NCBI GenBank assembly: GCA_964550845.1
Contig: CAZKAD010000001.1
Span: 1 to 64,000 of the forward strand
DNA: 64,000 nt
Reading direction: 5' to 3'
Source of the DNA: CAYTKU01 sp964550845
GTDB taxonomy: Bacteria > Patescibacteriota > Patescibacteriia > Magasanikbacterales > UBA922
The notes beneath the pieces were generated by a model. It was not told the origin of the DNA. It was given only the letters and a program-made list of their open reading frames with translations, and did not search any database. The translations under genes and the position numbers were made by a program. Shown one piece after another: positions 34,020-42,403 of this stretch; positions within the stretch are counted from its first letter, which is position 1, and every line of letters begins with the position of its first letter.

Positions 34020-34095
34020 ACTTTAAACCTTAAACTTTAAATTCTCCTCAAGATTGATTAAATGTAAAGGATTCTTCTCCTCAAAAGGAAAAGAA

Positions 34096-34190
34096 TTAAA
34101 CGTCTCTTCAAGACTGGTTAAACGTCTCTTCAAGACTGGTTAAACGTCTCTTCAAGACTGGTTAAACGTCTCTTCAAGACTGGTTAAACA
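34096..34190. repeat. 22-bp hairpin tandem repeat, 4 copies
   Basis: Four exact copies of TTAAACGTCTCTTCAAGACT plus GG, with stem GTCT/AGAC, then TTAAACATT. The last TTAA is the stop codon of the minus-strand gene at 34184. It lies between two converging genes. Confidence 0.92.
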
Positions 34191-34894
34191 TTCCCATTCA
34201 ATTGATTAAACGGAAATTCAATTTCAATCTTCAAGTTCAATGTAAGATCAGAAAGATACCATGCTTCTCCTCGTCGATGAATATACGGAGTTTTGAATCT
34301 TGGTGTTTCAAATTGGTCGAGAAGATACATATCATGGAATGGCACTTTTTTCAGTTTAAATAGACTATAATCTTCATTTTGGATCATAAAGATAAATTCT
34401 TTGGTTCGTGGAAAGAACCACAAAACTGTCTCTTTGTACTTATCAAAAAACTTCCGAGTTTCTTGATCGCAGAGCTTAAATTGAATTGCGCGCGGATTAT
34501 TTTGAATCCAGTCGGCGACAGAATCGAAGTTTTCGAATTCTATCTGAAAACTTTTCGATCCAAGAAATGTCCATCGATTATTCCTCTTTTGGAATGATGG
34601 TGCAGGACAATCTGGAAAATTACTACTTGAGATTTGTGCACTATAGATTAAATTATCATCACTCGATTCTCGAAGTTTAAACAAAGCTTTATTTTCGGTT
34701 CTCTTTTGATCAATCATTAAAATTTGATGCTCATTTTTCGACCAGTAAATCTTGAGTGGAGTATAATACCCCTCGACTTTACTCACTTTAAGTTCAATCA
34801 TTTTAATCATTTCGGAAGGCTTAGCCATCGGGGATGGTTGAAAGTTGTTCAAATTCCAAATCGAATCAATAAAATTAATCAATTTCTTATTCAT
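34184..34894 (-). CDS. Uncharacterised protein
   Basis: 236 residues from the ATG at 34894 (MNKKLINFID). A longer open frame reaches 35140 but overlaps the plus-strand gene at 34939. Helical N-terminus, then beta-rich (IYWSKNEHQILMID, WTFLGSKSFQIEF, IHRRGEAWYLSD). No family is recognised. Its start and that of the divergent gene at 34939 are 44 bp apart. Confidence 0.65.
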   Translation of the reverse strand: MNKKLINFIDSIWNLNNFQPSPMAKPSEMIKMIELKVSKVEGYYTPLKIYWSKNEHQILMIDQKRTENKALFKLRESSDDNLIYSAQISSSNFPDCPAPSFQKRNNRWTFLGSKSFQIEFENFDSVADWIQNNPRAIQFKLCDQETRKFFDKYKETVLWFFPRTKEFIFMIQNEDYSLFKLKKVPFHDMYLLDQFETPRFKTPYIHRRGEAWYLSDLTLNLKIEIEFPFNQLNGNV

Positions 34895-34938
34895 CTTAAA
34901 AATTGATTGCTTCCGAAGTGTCAAAGAGTAAAAACAAG

Positions 34939-35304
34939 ATGTGGGGGTTTTATGTTTTGATTGCAAGTATAACTTGTTGTATTCCAACGGCGTTTTGTTG
35001 CCTTTCATCAGAAAAAATGAAAAAAATGGAAGACCCGGTTTTACATGGAGAAGAATGGCGACCAAAATTTTCATCAACTCATGTCGAACAAAGATTATCG
35101 CCAATTGCGAATGAGGAAACAGATCGCCAAGAAATTTCATCAGAAGATGAAATTGAAGTCAAAATTTCAAATCCAACTCCTCCTTCATCACCGGTTCCCC
35201 CTTCATCACCGGTTCCCCCTTCATCACCGGTTCCGAGAAATCGAACTGATATCAATTGGACGCCAGTCTTCGACGAAGATGATGATTATGAATATCTCGT
35301 TTAA
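34939..35304 (+). CDS. Membrane-anchored protein with PSSPVP repeats
   Basis: 121 residues from the ATG at 34939. The N-terminus (MWGFYVLIASITCCIPTAFC) is a hydrophobic Cys-rich anchor or signal that could be palmitoylated. Residues 78-96 contain three PPSSPV repeats and the end is acidic (DEDDDYEYLV), giving a tail with a Tyr-based sorting-like YEYL. Upstream is AAAAATTGATT at 34899. The function is unknown. Confidence 0.65.
   Translation: MWGFYVLIASITCCIPTAFCCLSSEKMKKMEDPVLHGEEWRPKFSSTHVEQRLSPIANEETDRQEISSEDEIEVKISNPTPPSSPVPPSSPVPPSSPVPRNRTDINWTPVFDEDDDYEYLV
35180..35233 (+). repeat. 18-bp in-frame repeat (PSSPVP codons)
   Basis: Three copies of CCTTCATCACCGGTTCCC inside the gene at 34939, frame-preserving. 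Confidence 0.9.
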
Positions 35305-35321
35305 CCAATCCGTCAGGATGT

Positions 35322-35795
35322 TTAATTCTTCCATTCATTAATATGTTTCTTACAATATCGATTTGGAAAGGGTAAATAAGAATTGTAGAGACCAAGCTTT
35401 TCCGCTTTGGCTAAAAGGCGATTGTTTATCTTTTCAAATTCAGGAGGATGTTCAGGATCGTCAGGAGGACCAACGAATTGTGAAGGAGTTAAAACGTGAG
35501 CTATTTCATGAAGATATGCATAAACAAGAAAATTCTCAAAATAAGGAGAATTTTCTTCATTGCCGAGACAAAGATGTATTTCTGATTTACCAAGAGTGTA
35601 AGTATCAGATTTACTTGGGTAAACATCAATTTCAGCAATAATTGGGTGAACAGGAGAAAGCTTTTCCTTCAATCTTTGAATACGAAGTTTATCATCTGGA
35701 TGATGTGACTGGAACCGAATCGGCAACACATATTTCTCCTTCCATTTGTACCAAATTATGAACAACAAAATTACAAAAACGACGATCTCCTTCAT
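35322..35795 (-). CDS. Membrane-anchored HExxH metalloprotease-like protein
   Basis: 157 residues. An N-terminal membrane segment (residues 2-17) is followed by a domain with HEIAH (His96, Glu97, His100) and a later His116 in DPEHPPEF, the three-ligand layout of zincin peptidases with a short spacer, similar to WLM/SprT-like minimal enzymes. Small anchored proteins of this kind occur in several giant viruses. Substrate unknown; it would face a membrane-enclosed compartment or the virion interior. Confidence 0.72.
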   Translation of the reverse strand: MKEIVVFVILLFIIWYKWKEKYVLPIRFQSHHPDDKLRIQRLKEKLSPVHPIIAEIDVYPSKSDTYTLGKSEIHLCLGNEENSPYFENFLVYAYLHEIAHVLTPSQFVGPPDDPEHPPEFEKINNRLLAKAEKLGLYNSYLPFPNRYCKKHINEWKN

Positions 35796-35838
35796 CGCTA
35801 ATCCCTAAGCTCTAATCTTTATCAAGCTGAGAAAAATT

Positions 35839-36057
35839 TCAACCCGAAGGTTGTAATTTTGATTCTTTTTCCTTTTCTTTTAACGATTTCTTATTTTGAT
35901 CGCTCTTACATTTACACTGTCGATTGATGATCACCGATTGACATGTAATACAATATTTTGCAGGTGATGCAAGGCTTCCTTTTCTTGCACAAGTTGAACA
36001 AACTTGTGAATGATACGGAATTTCAGTGTCACAACTCGGACAGATATTGGGATCCAT
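35839..36057 (-). CDS. Small double zinc-ribbon protein
   Basis: 72 residues with CPSC and CSTC pairs (residues 6-20) and CITC with CKC (35-50), consistent with two zinc ribbons, then a Lys/Glu-rich tail. Resembles the zinc-ribbon proteins often encoded by large DNA viruses. The function is unknown. Confidence 0.72.
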   Translation of the reverse strand: MDPNICPSCDTEIPYHSQVCSTCARKGSLASPAKYCITCQSVIINRQCKCKSDQNKKSLKEKEKESKLQPSG

Positions 36058-36105
36058 TTTATTTTTCTTCCTTTCTTAGGAAGAAAAATCATTTTTGTTA
36101 TTGAT

Positions 36106-36894
36106 TTATCCATAGCGCAAACAGACATTTTTTATTTCATCTCCGTTCGATTCGACGACTAGAACATTGTCCCACAATCCAGGAAAGAAAATTATCTCTT
36201 TTTGCATTGAGCTATACCATACTGGCCGACTCGTTTCTATAAGAATAAGAGTAACGTCTTTCTTTTCTTTTGACAAGATTGGCCCAGATTTTGTAATGAT
36301 ATTTTCTGGTATGTGATCATAATTTGCCTGTTTCCGAAGAGCTTCTTCAAGCTGACTTACTTTCCATGTGGACATTTCAGAAATAAGTTCCATTCGAAAT
36401 GAAGGATGTTGCTCGCTTTTTGGCTTAGGAATAACGTAATGGTCGTAAATTCCAGGAATTGCCACTCTCAAAATAAAATTAACTTCCTTTTTATCTACAA
36501 ATTTGACAATTTTATTCAACCATGATCTATTGATTAATCCTCCAAAATACTTTTTGTTTGGCTCTCCTATAAACTGTTGGGCTTTATCTTGATGATAAAT
36601 ACTGTAAATACACTGTTTGTCACAGTAGATAAAATCATATTGTTTATATTTATTACACTCTCGACATTTCCCACATTGCTGGCAACTTTGATCAAATGAA
36701 AAAGTAACGCCAAATACACATGAATTTGAATAAAAATTAAATGCCCTTGCTTCATGCATATACTGACCAATTGAACCTTTGTTGTCATAGAGTTCCTTCA
36801 ATTCTGCATAACCAAGCTTGTTTAAAGCAATGAGATTCCGGTCAGAAAAATATTCATAATCATCAATATCAAATTGATGAAGTGTCACTAACAT
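36106..36894 (-). CDS. Cys-rich protein, unknown function
   Basis: 262 residues. A Cys cluster CQQCGKCRECNKY at about residues 71-83 with CDKQC 12 residues later suggests zinc binding. The remainder is mixed alpha/beta. No family is recognised. It is followed on the same strand by the 72-residue zinc-ribbon gene. Confidence 0.7.
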   Translation of the reverse strand: MLVTLHQFDIDDYEYFSDRNLIALNKLGYAELKELYDNKGSIGQYMHEARAFNFYSNSCVFGVTFSFDQSCQQCGKCRECNKYKQYDFIYCDKQCIYSIYHQDKAQQFIGEPNKKYFGGLINRSWLNKIVKFVDKKEVNFILRVAIPGIYDHYVIPKPKSEQHPSFRMELISEMSTWKVSQLEEALRKQANYDHIPENIITKSGPILSKEKKDVTLILIETSRPVWYSSMQKEIIFFPGLWDNVLVVESNGDEIKNVCLRYG

Positions 36895-36917
36895 ATTTTG
36901 TATAGTTAAATCGCGGT

Positions 36918-37553
36918 TTAATTATCATTTACACCAGATAGTTGAACATCAGGCATAAAGATCCATCGTCCCGGTTTGAGAAAAGGAAACGCGTCAACAC
37001 AAACATTATAGTACGAGGCTGATTTTTGAGGATGAAAGTCATTAAATTGGTCATTATTTCCAATAATGTTCAATGCAAAATCGTTACTGGCCACTTCAAT
37101 CCCGATATAAAATAGCGAAGACACTTCTTTTCCCATTATTCGATGAAGCATTGGATACAACCCAGAATAAACCGGTTCAACTAAGAGCAGCTTCGAAATG
37201 GAATTTTTGCCATGAAAACGATGGAGAGATTGTTCAACTAACTTTTGGAATTCCGGATGATCCAATTTGTCAAGATCTTCAAACTGATCTTCGGGATCAA
37301 CGGTTTGTCCGATTTTTTCTGCAAGTTGGGGGCAAAGTTTTGTCTCAGGGAAAAGATGCGACTTTGGAACATATCGTGTTCCATACAATTGATTGAATCG
37401 ATAATAATCTTGTTCGAATAGACTACTTAGATCTCGATCATTAATTTTTGTCCAATCCACATCAAGCTTTGCATCTTGTTCGAGAAATTTGATCAGTTCA
37501 TCCCGAGAGACAACTGAGCCGTAGAGTAAATACGCACCAGCAATTGTAGCCAT
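36918..37553 (-). CDS. Uncharacterised protein
   Basis: 211 residues, mixed alpha/beta. A near-hydrophobic N-terminus (MATIAGAYLLYGSVV) then Asp-rich helices; the second half has LLLVEPVYSGLYPML and ends in a beta segment with Trp (GRWIFMPDVQ). No motif allows a call. It lies 60 bp after the kinesin gene on the same strand. Confidence 0.65.
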   Translation of the reverse strand: MATIAGAYLLYGSVVSRDELIKFLEQDAKLDVDWTKINDRDLSSLFEQDYYRFNQLYGTRYVPKSHLFPETKLCPQLAEKIGQTVDPEDQFEDLDKLDHPEFQKLVEQSLHRFHGKNSISKLLLVEPVYSGLYPMLHRIMGKEVSSLFYIGIEVASNDFALNIIGNNDQFNDFHPQKSASYYNVCVDAFPFLKPGRWIFMPDVQLSGVNDN

Positions 37554-37615
37554 GTTTTGTTTATTGGAATGTTTTTAAGTTTGTTAAGCTAATTAAAGTG
37601 CTTCACAAAGTCTTC

Positions 37616-40138
37616 TCAAAATTCATTTTGAATTGGTATCACAATCACGGGATCTTTGATTGCAGCCATCTTTAGAATCCGAAGTTGAGACTCAAGATCC
37701 TTAATCTTCTTTTCATAATCAAGTTGACGTCGTTTGAAATCACTGGTTGTTTCTTGGAGTTTAAGTTGATTATTTTTCAAACCGTCTTCAAGTGTCTTAA
37801 CATGTTGTTTCTTTCCTTCAAGTTGAGACTTCAGTTCTTCTTCGACAATCGATAATTTTGAATACTTTTCATGGAGTTGAAGGAGTTCTTCTTTTGTCTT
37901 TGTATCTTCCTCGGTTGGTTTCCACGTTTTACTCATATTCTCACGAAGAGTATTGTTTTCATCACACAAGTTAGCCACTTTACCTCGAAGTCCAATATTT
38001 TCTTCTTCTAAAGTTTGAGTTCGAACATTTGCAAATTTAATTGCTTGTTCGGCAGTCTCATCTTTCTCTTTTAGCAATAAATCGACTTTACTCAATTGTC
38101 CTTCGAGTTGAGCAATTTTATCGAGATAATTTGTTTGATTCGCTCGAAGAGATTCAATTTCGATTATCTTTTGATTCAAATCATCCTGGCAATGTCGAAG
38201 ATCATCTCGTGAACGATCCGCAACAGATCGAATATTTTCAATTTCATTTTTCACTAATGAAATACTTTTCTGAAGTTCAGTGACTAACGCAGTTTTACTG
38301 TCAAGTTCTTCAGCCATCTTTTGGAATTGATCAAGTGATTCTTCATAATTAGCTGGCGTGAGAGTCGGTTGAACAATCAAATTGTATTCTTTCTTAAAGT
38401 CTTTCACATCGATACCTTTCTTTTCACAAAGTTCAATTAGCTTATTAAGATCTTTAGTCAAAGCTGAAATAATGATTTGTTGAGTAGCAAGTTTTTCATT
38501 CGCTTCAAAGAGAAGACGTTTGTATTCTTCAACATTCATTTCAAGATTAACCACCGGTTTGTTCAAAATGGTTTGAGTAATAGCACCAAATCTCAGCGTT
38601 GAAAGAGTTTCTTCATAATTGAATTTCGCAGGTGAACAAGTAATTACCAAATGAGTTTTACTGTTTCCACCGAGGGAATCGGTCAAAAGACGAGTCAATT
38701 TTGAATCTCGATATGGAATGAAACTCTTTTTTTCAGCCAAACTTCGAATCACCAATCCAAGAGTCAATAATGATTTGTTAGTTGAACTGGCTTGCTTCAA
38801 CAGCAATCCTTCAGCCTTTGTTTTCGCTACCTTTTCAGATCCGGCCAAATCGACAAACACTATTCGCGAGATAATTTTCTTTCCAGTCTTCAGTTCATTT
38901 TGTTGAAGATGCATCACCAGTACTGAATGACTTCTCGACGAATGAGCGTTCATCGCCGTTTCAGCAACTGTTCGATTCAATTCTCCCTTTCTCATTACAC
39001 GGACAGCATCTTCAAAACAATTGACATAAGTTTCAGTCACATCTTCAATCCATAATCCTCGGAAACGATCCTCACGAATCTTTAGGTCATCGCGAAGAGG
39101 TGAGAGCAGATCTCGAATTCGCTCGAGATAAATTTCAACATATGACATGCTAACCAAAAATTCATATCCTTTTTTCCCACGAATCGCGGTAAATAAATCT
39201 TTGATTAACCGTGGAACTACACCCATCTCAGTTTCGGTTTTCCAGAGTTCTCCCTCCTGAGACAGAGCATCGGGATTGTCTACCGATGCAGCGTATCCAG
39301 TCATTGTAGTAGTTTTTCCTGAATTATGTGTAATAGTTCCATCGGCAAGCAAAAATCGTTCAGGACGATCTTTAATCGGTTCAAGTTGAAATCCTGAATA
39401 CAACCCCATTCCAACATCTTCAATTTCGAATGAATAAGTTTCAAGGCCCTTCGAGGCCGGTTCAAGGCCCTTCGGGGTTGGTCCAATTTTCTTATCCTCT
39501 TTTCCGATCATTCGAACTCCAAGATAATCTTGTTTATTCTTTTGTTTCAATAGTTCCTTGACTGACATATCAATCAGCTTTGACTCAAATTGGAGTGTCA
39601 AAACGTGATCAAGATTCACCGTGTAAAAACTTTTCTTTTTCACATCTCGAATTTTAAACATATGTGAAATTCCAGTAAACAACTTGATCACTTCTCGAAC
39701 ATTTCCTTTTTCGTCAACAAGTTTGTCACCGACTTGAACATCTCGTGCTTGAATAATAGATCCATCGATCAGTAAGATTAGTGTCTCAGGAGAAAGGCAT
39801 CCAGACTGACCATAAGCAAAGATAGTTGCATTGTATCCTTGAAGAATCTCATCAAGTAAAGGTTTACCAACAGCTTGATATACTTGTTCTTGAGTTGCTT
39901 TTTCTTCAAACACTTTGTCGTAATAATATCGATTATCTTTTACCTCTTGTGGAAGATTAACAACGTTCCCATTCACCACAATCATTCGATTACCTCCATT
40001 TTTTAATTCCGTTTCATTACAAGGGCGAAATCGACAAAAAACTTTAACATTTCGATCATCTCTTGGCTCTGTCTCATCCGATTTTTTAGACTCTGGTTTA
40101 GACTCTCGGGGAGAAAATGGTTTTGATTTTGCTTTCAT
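37616..40138 (-). CDS. Kinesin-1-like motor protein interrupted by an intein
   Basis: 840 residues from the ATG at 40138. The motor domain (about 31-530 including the insert) has all kinesin landmarks: VKVFCRFRP at the start, P-loop GQSG/SGKTTTM, switch I NAHSSRSH near 400, switch II DLAGSEKV near 430 and YRDSKLTRLLTDSLGG near 476. The AGSEKVAKT and following blocks are closest to kinesin-1. The P-loop is split by a 159-residue intein (residues 114-272); removal restores GQSGSGKTTTM. Residues 540-825 are a long coiled coil, so it should dimerise and move along microtubules. There is no recognisable cargo-binding tail. It is divergent from the Atg8-like gene. Confidence 0.95.
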   Translation of the reverse strand: MKAKSKPFSPRESKPESKKSDETEPRDDRNVKVFCRFRPCNETELKNGGNRMIVVNGNVVNLPQEVKDNRYYYDKVFEEKATQEQVYQAVGKPLLDEILQGYNATIFAYGQSGCLSPETLILLIDGSIIQARDVQVGDKLVDEKGNVREVIKLFTGISHMFKIRDVKKKSFYTVNLDHVLTLQFESKLIDMSVKELLKQKNKQDYLGVRMIGKEDKKIGPTPKGLEPASKGLETYSFEIEDVGMGLYSGFQLEPIKDRPERFLLADGTITHNSGKTTTMTGYAASVDNPDALSQEGELWKTETEMGVVPRLIKDLFTAIRGKKGYEFLVSMSYVEIYLERIRDLLSPLRDDLKIREDRFRGLWIEDVTETYVNCFEDAVRVMRKGELNRTVAETAMNAHSSRSHSVLVMHLQQNELKTGKKIISRIVFVDLAGSEKVAKTKAEGLLLKQASSTNKSLLTLGLVIRSLAEKKSFIPYRDSKLTRLLTDSLGGNSKTHLVITCSPAKFNYEETLSTLRFGAITQTILNKPVVNLEMNVEEYKRLLFEANEKLATQQIIISALTKDLNKLIELCEKKGIDVKDFKKEYNLIVQPTLTPANYEESLDQFQKMAEELDSKTALVTELQKSISLVKNEIENIRSVADRSRDDLRHCQDDLNQKIIEIESLRANQTNYLDKIAQLEGQLSKVDLLLKEKDETAEQAIKFANVRTQTLEEENIGLRGKVANLCDENNTLRENMSKTWKPTEEDTKTKEELLQLHEKYSKLSIVEEELKSQLEGKKQHVKTLEDGLKNNQLKLQETTSDFKRRQLDYEKKIKDLESQLRILKMAAIKDPVIVIPIQNEF
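39323..39799 (-). other. Mini-intein inserted in the kinesin P-loop
   Basis: 159 codons. Starts at Cys (CLSPETLILLIDG, block A), has a block B-like TVNLDHVLTL near intein residue 60 and ends with YSGFQLEP, RFLLADGTITHN (blocks F and G: His-Asn), followed by Ser as the +1 residue. Every residue needed for protein splicing is present. There is no LAGLIDADG or HNH endonuclease; the middle holds only a short Lys/Pro/Gly-rich linker with a duplicated KGLE segment. Excision would leave a perfect P-loop, while failure would abolish ATP binding. Confidence 0.93.
39438..39481 (-). repeat. 21-bp duplication inside the intein linker
   Basis: Two near-identical copies of a GGTTCAAGGCCCTTCGGGG-like unit, coding for the KGLE-type repeat in the linker where an endonuclease domain would sit. 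Confidence 0.75.
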
Positions 40139-40192
40139 CAAAAGCGATTTCTTTTCTTTTCTTTTCTTTCAGTGGAAAAAAGCTTTCTTTTT

Positions 40193-40204
40193 CTTGAAAA
40201 TTGA
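40193..40204 (+). promoter_or_regulatory. AAAATTGATAA element upstream of the Atg8-like gene
   Basis: GAAAATTGATAATTTTT about 90 bp upstream of the ATG at 40290 in the divergent spacer, resembling the AAAATTGA element seen before many genes here. Confidence 0.4.
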
Positions 40205-40221
40205 TAATTTTTCCAGATAAA

Positions 40222-40288
40222 TTAAACATCCTAAAGAACCGGTTAAACATTCGAAAGACCGGTTAAACATTCGAAAGGAAAATTAAAC
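40222..40288. repeat. TTAAAC-type repeats in kinesin/Atg8 spacer
   Basis: About three diverged 20-bp units (GGTTAAACATTCGAAAGACC and relatives) just before the Atg8-like ATG. Confidence 0.75.
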
Positions 40289-40289
40289 A

Positions 40290-40724
40290 ATGAGTTGGGC
40301 CGATATGTTTCGTAAAGGGGGTCGATTTTCCGAGGCTCTTCAAAAGCTCGAACAAAAAAGTCTTGAACAAAGACGAGTCGAAATCAAAAAAATTACCTTT
40401 CGATCTCCAGATTCTACTCCAGTAATCGTGATTCCTGAAAATGGAATTCGGTTAGACAAAATGAAATATGTTTGTCCATCTGATGTTGACGTTGGACGAT
40501 TGAATTACATTGTGACAAAGAAAATTCAATCAGCAACTCCAAATACCGAAAGGGCCTACTTCTTCTTTACTGAAGGAAAGCAAATTCCTCCGACAAGTCA
40601 ATTGATCAAGGATCTATGCGCAAAAAATAAAAATGAAGATTTTTCTCTCCATCTTTATTTAACAGCTGAAGAAACGTTTGGATTTTCTTTTCCCATCCAA
40701 AATGAACATCCAGAAAGTCTTTGA
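40290..40724 (+). CDS. atg8: Atg8/LC3/GABARAP-like ubiquitin-fold protein
   Basis: 144 residues. From residue 24 it aligns with Atg8 across its entire length: RRVEIKKI (EKRR helix), STPVIVIPE (PVIVE strand), LDKMKYVCPSDVDVGRLNYI (against KKKYLVPSDLTVGQF), YFFFTEGKQIPPTS (against FFFVNNVIPPTS), NEDFSLHLYL and EETFG. The KYVCPSD block forms the LIR-binding surface in the family. Gly131 matches the residue that is joined to phosphatidylethanolamine, and 13 residues follow it, so Atg4-type processing would be required. The N-terminal 20 residues are extra. Likely acts on host autophagy membranes. Its end overlaps the methyltransferase gene by 23 bp. Confidence 0.92.
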   Translation: MSWADMFRKGGRFSEALQKLEQKSLEQRRVEIKKITFRSPDSTPVIVIPENGIRLDKMKYVCPSDVDVGRLNYIVTKKIQSATPNTERAYFFFTEGKQIPPTSQLIKDLCAKNKNEDFSLHLYLTAEETFGFSFPIQNEHPESL

Positions 40725-41454
40725 TGATTTCCGTCAAAAGCCCGGCCGATATCAAAAATTTCTGACTAAATTTGGTCGCGATTTGAAGGGTATTCAAATT
40801 GAGACCCTTGAACAATTTCGAAATGTAATTGATCAAATTCAAGTCAAAGATGATGGTAAAGACGATGGTATTGTTGCTCGAGGTAATGCAAGAGCTCGAG
40901 AAATTGATGAAGCGAGTCGAAGAAAAAAATTCCATGATCATCTTTATTTTGATTTTGGGTGCTCTGATGGTAAATTGACCCTTGAGATTGCCAAACAGCT
41001 TAAGATTCCAACTGAAAATGTATATGGTGCTGATATGGCGTCGTTTACTGGAGTTAGAATTAACCCTGTGCTCCGTAAACAAAATTTTGAACTAATTGAA
41101 AAAGAGGGACAAAAATTGCCCTACAACGATCAAACTTTTGGTCTCGTGACATGTTTTCAAGTTTTGCATCATCTTCAATTTCCAGAATTGGCAATTGCCG
41201 AATTTCATCGAATCCTTCGAAAAGATGGAATGTTGATTATCCGTGAACATGATGCAAGAGAAGAGGATAAAAGATTGATTGATTTTGAACACTTGATTTA
41301 TCCTCATGAAAACATCGAACAAACTTATATTGGCAATTATCATCAAGCTTCTGAATGGGATCGAATGATGCTTAAACATGGATTTGTTGCATTTGGATTT
41401 ACGATGACCAAAGGAGAAACTTTTTACTACACTCAATCTTACTTGAAGATGTAA
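40702..41454 (+). CDS. SAM-dependent methyltransferase
   Basis: 250 residues from the ATG at 40702, overlapping the Atg8-like gene. Class I fold: motif I YFDFGCSDGKLTLEIA near residue 90, acidic GADM after strand 2 near 112, LPYNDQTFGLVTCFQVLHHL (motif IV region) near 140, and LRKDGMLIIREHD near 176. Typical of small-molecule or protein/RNA methyltransferases of the UbiE/type 11 kind; the substrate cannot be read from sequence. Confidence 0.85.
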   Translation: MNIQKVFDDFRQKPGRYQKFLTKFGRDLKGIQIETLEQFRNVIDQIQVKDDGKDDGIVARGNARAREIDEASRRKKFHDHLYFDFGCSDGKLTLEIAKQLKIPTENVYGADMASFTGVRINPVLRKQNFELIEKEGQKLPYNDQTFGLVTCFQVLHHLQFPELAIAEFHRILRKDGMLIIREHDAREEDKRLIDFEHLIYPHENIEQTYIGNYHQASEWDRMMLKHGFVAFGFTMTKGETFYYTQSYLKM

Positions 41455-41466
41455 GATAGTAAAGAC

Positions 41467-41494
41467 TTTTGTATTTCTTTCGAGAAATACAAAA
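41467..41494. terminator. 12-bp spacer hairpin between converging genes
   Basis: TTTTGTATTTCT/AGAAATACAAAA with TTCG loop, 12 bp after the methyltransferase stop and 44 bp from the stop of the converging lipase gene. TTCG loops are unusually stable in RNA, fitting a transcript-end structure. Confidence 0.65.
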
Positions 41495-41537
41495 TATATG
41501 AAATAATTGAAGTAAAGTATTCGGAGTAAAAACATAA

Positions 41538-42326
41538 TTATACCGATTGATAACTTTTCAACTTATCTCGAATTATTTTCCAATAAGGTTCTACACGGAT
41601 GAGTGCTGATGTATGTCCTCCTCGGAAACAAAGGATTTGACTCATTTTCGCTTCGGTACTTCCAAATGCGGGAGGAACTTGAAAGTCATCTTGAGCAACG
41701 ACAAATAAATATAGATGTTTTGACAGTTGAATCATCTCAGCTAGTCCGGAGAGAAAAGAAGATTCCGGATGCATCGGTTGATAACGCTTTGCTCTCAGGG
41801 GAAGAAATCGAAGTGCTGGTGCTCCACGAAAAGGAGTATTAATCGTAATTACTTGAGTTGAATATGGAATTGATTTTTCTGCAATCCAGGCTGCCAATAA
41901 TCCTCCCATTGAAGTTCCAATTATGGCGCTGATTCTAATACGTTCTCCATTCAAATCACACACAAGCTTATCGAGAAAGGAAAAATAATCATTAAACGAA
42001 AGATCTTTTCGAGAAAAATTCGGTAAAATAATTGAATGATGTGGGTAAATCTTTCTCAATTCGGGAAGAGTATAACTCCATTGAAGTGGACAACTTGAAC
42101 TTCCGTGGATACAAATAATCACTTGCTCTTCAATTGATTTTTCCGGAAATTCGTGATAAGTTTGATCGGATACTTCAATAACATCATGTTGATCGGAGAA
42201 ATCATGCCCAAAGCATCGTTTGAATAGATACACAATTTTTGCTGGAAGATCAAGCAATTCGTAGATCAATCCAGTTAAAGTAATGTATTGAACTGAAAAT
42301 TGAAATAATTCTTTGAGAAAACCCAT
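41538..42326 (-). CDS. Alpha/beta hydrolase (lipase-like)
   Basis: 262 residues. Oxyanion region IICIHGSSS near residue 70, nucleophile elbow IIGTSMGGLLA near residue 140 (Ser in GTSMGG), then candidate acid VAQDDFQVPP near 210 and catalytic His in GGHTSAL near 238. An N-terminal hydrophobic helix may bind membrane. Could hydrolyse lipids; whether it works with the neighbouring Atg8-like protein on membranes is speculation. Confidence 0.8.
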   Translation of the reverse strand: MGFLKELFQFSVQYITLTGLIYELLDLPAKIVYLFKRCFGHDFSDQHDVIEVSDQTYHEFPEKSIEEQVIICIHGSSSCPLQWSYTLPELRKIYPHHSIILPNFSRKDLSFNDYFSFLDKLVCDLNGERIRISAIIGTSMGGLLAAWIAEKSIPYSTQVITINTPFRGAPALRFLPLRAKRYQPMHPESSFLSGLAEMIQLSKHLYLFVVAQDDFQVPPAFGSTEAKMSQILCFRGGHTSALIRVEPYWKIIRDKLKSYQSV

Positions 42327-42403
42327 AAAAAATAATTATCTACTCTTGAAAAGGACTTTTTATCTTATAAAGAAGAAGTCCGATCAATTTATCCGATAAC
42401 GAT

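Noticed and set aside
34895..35140. Longer N-terminus for the gene at 34184
   Set aside because: It would overlap the plus-strand gene with a membrane anchor and PSSPVP repeats and cross an AAAATTGATT element.
39323..39799. Homing endonuclease in the kinesin intein
   Set aside because: The insert is only 159 residues and lacks LAGLIDADG, HNH or GIY-YIG motifs; the linker is a short Lys/Pro/Gly stretch.
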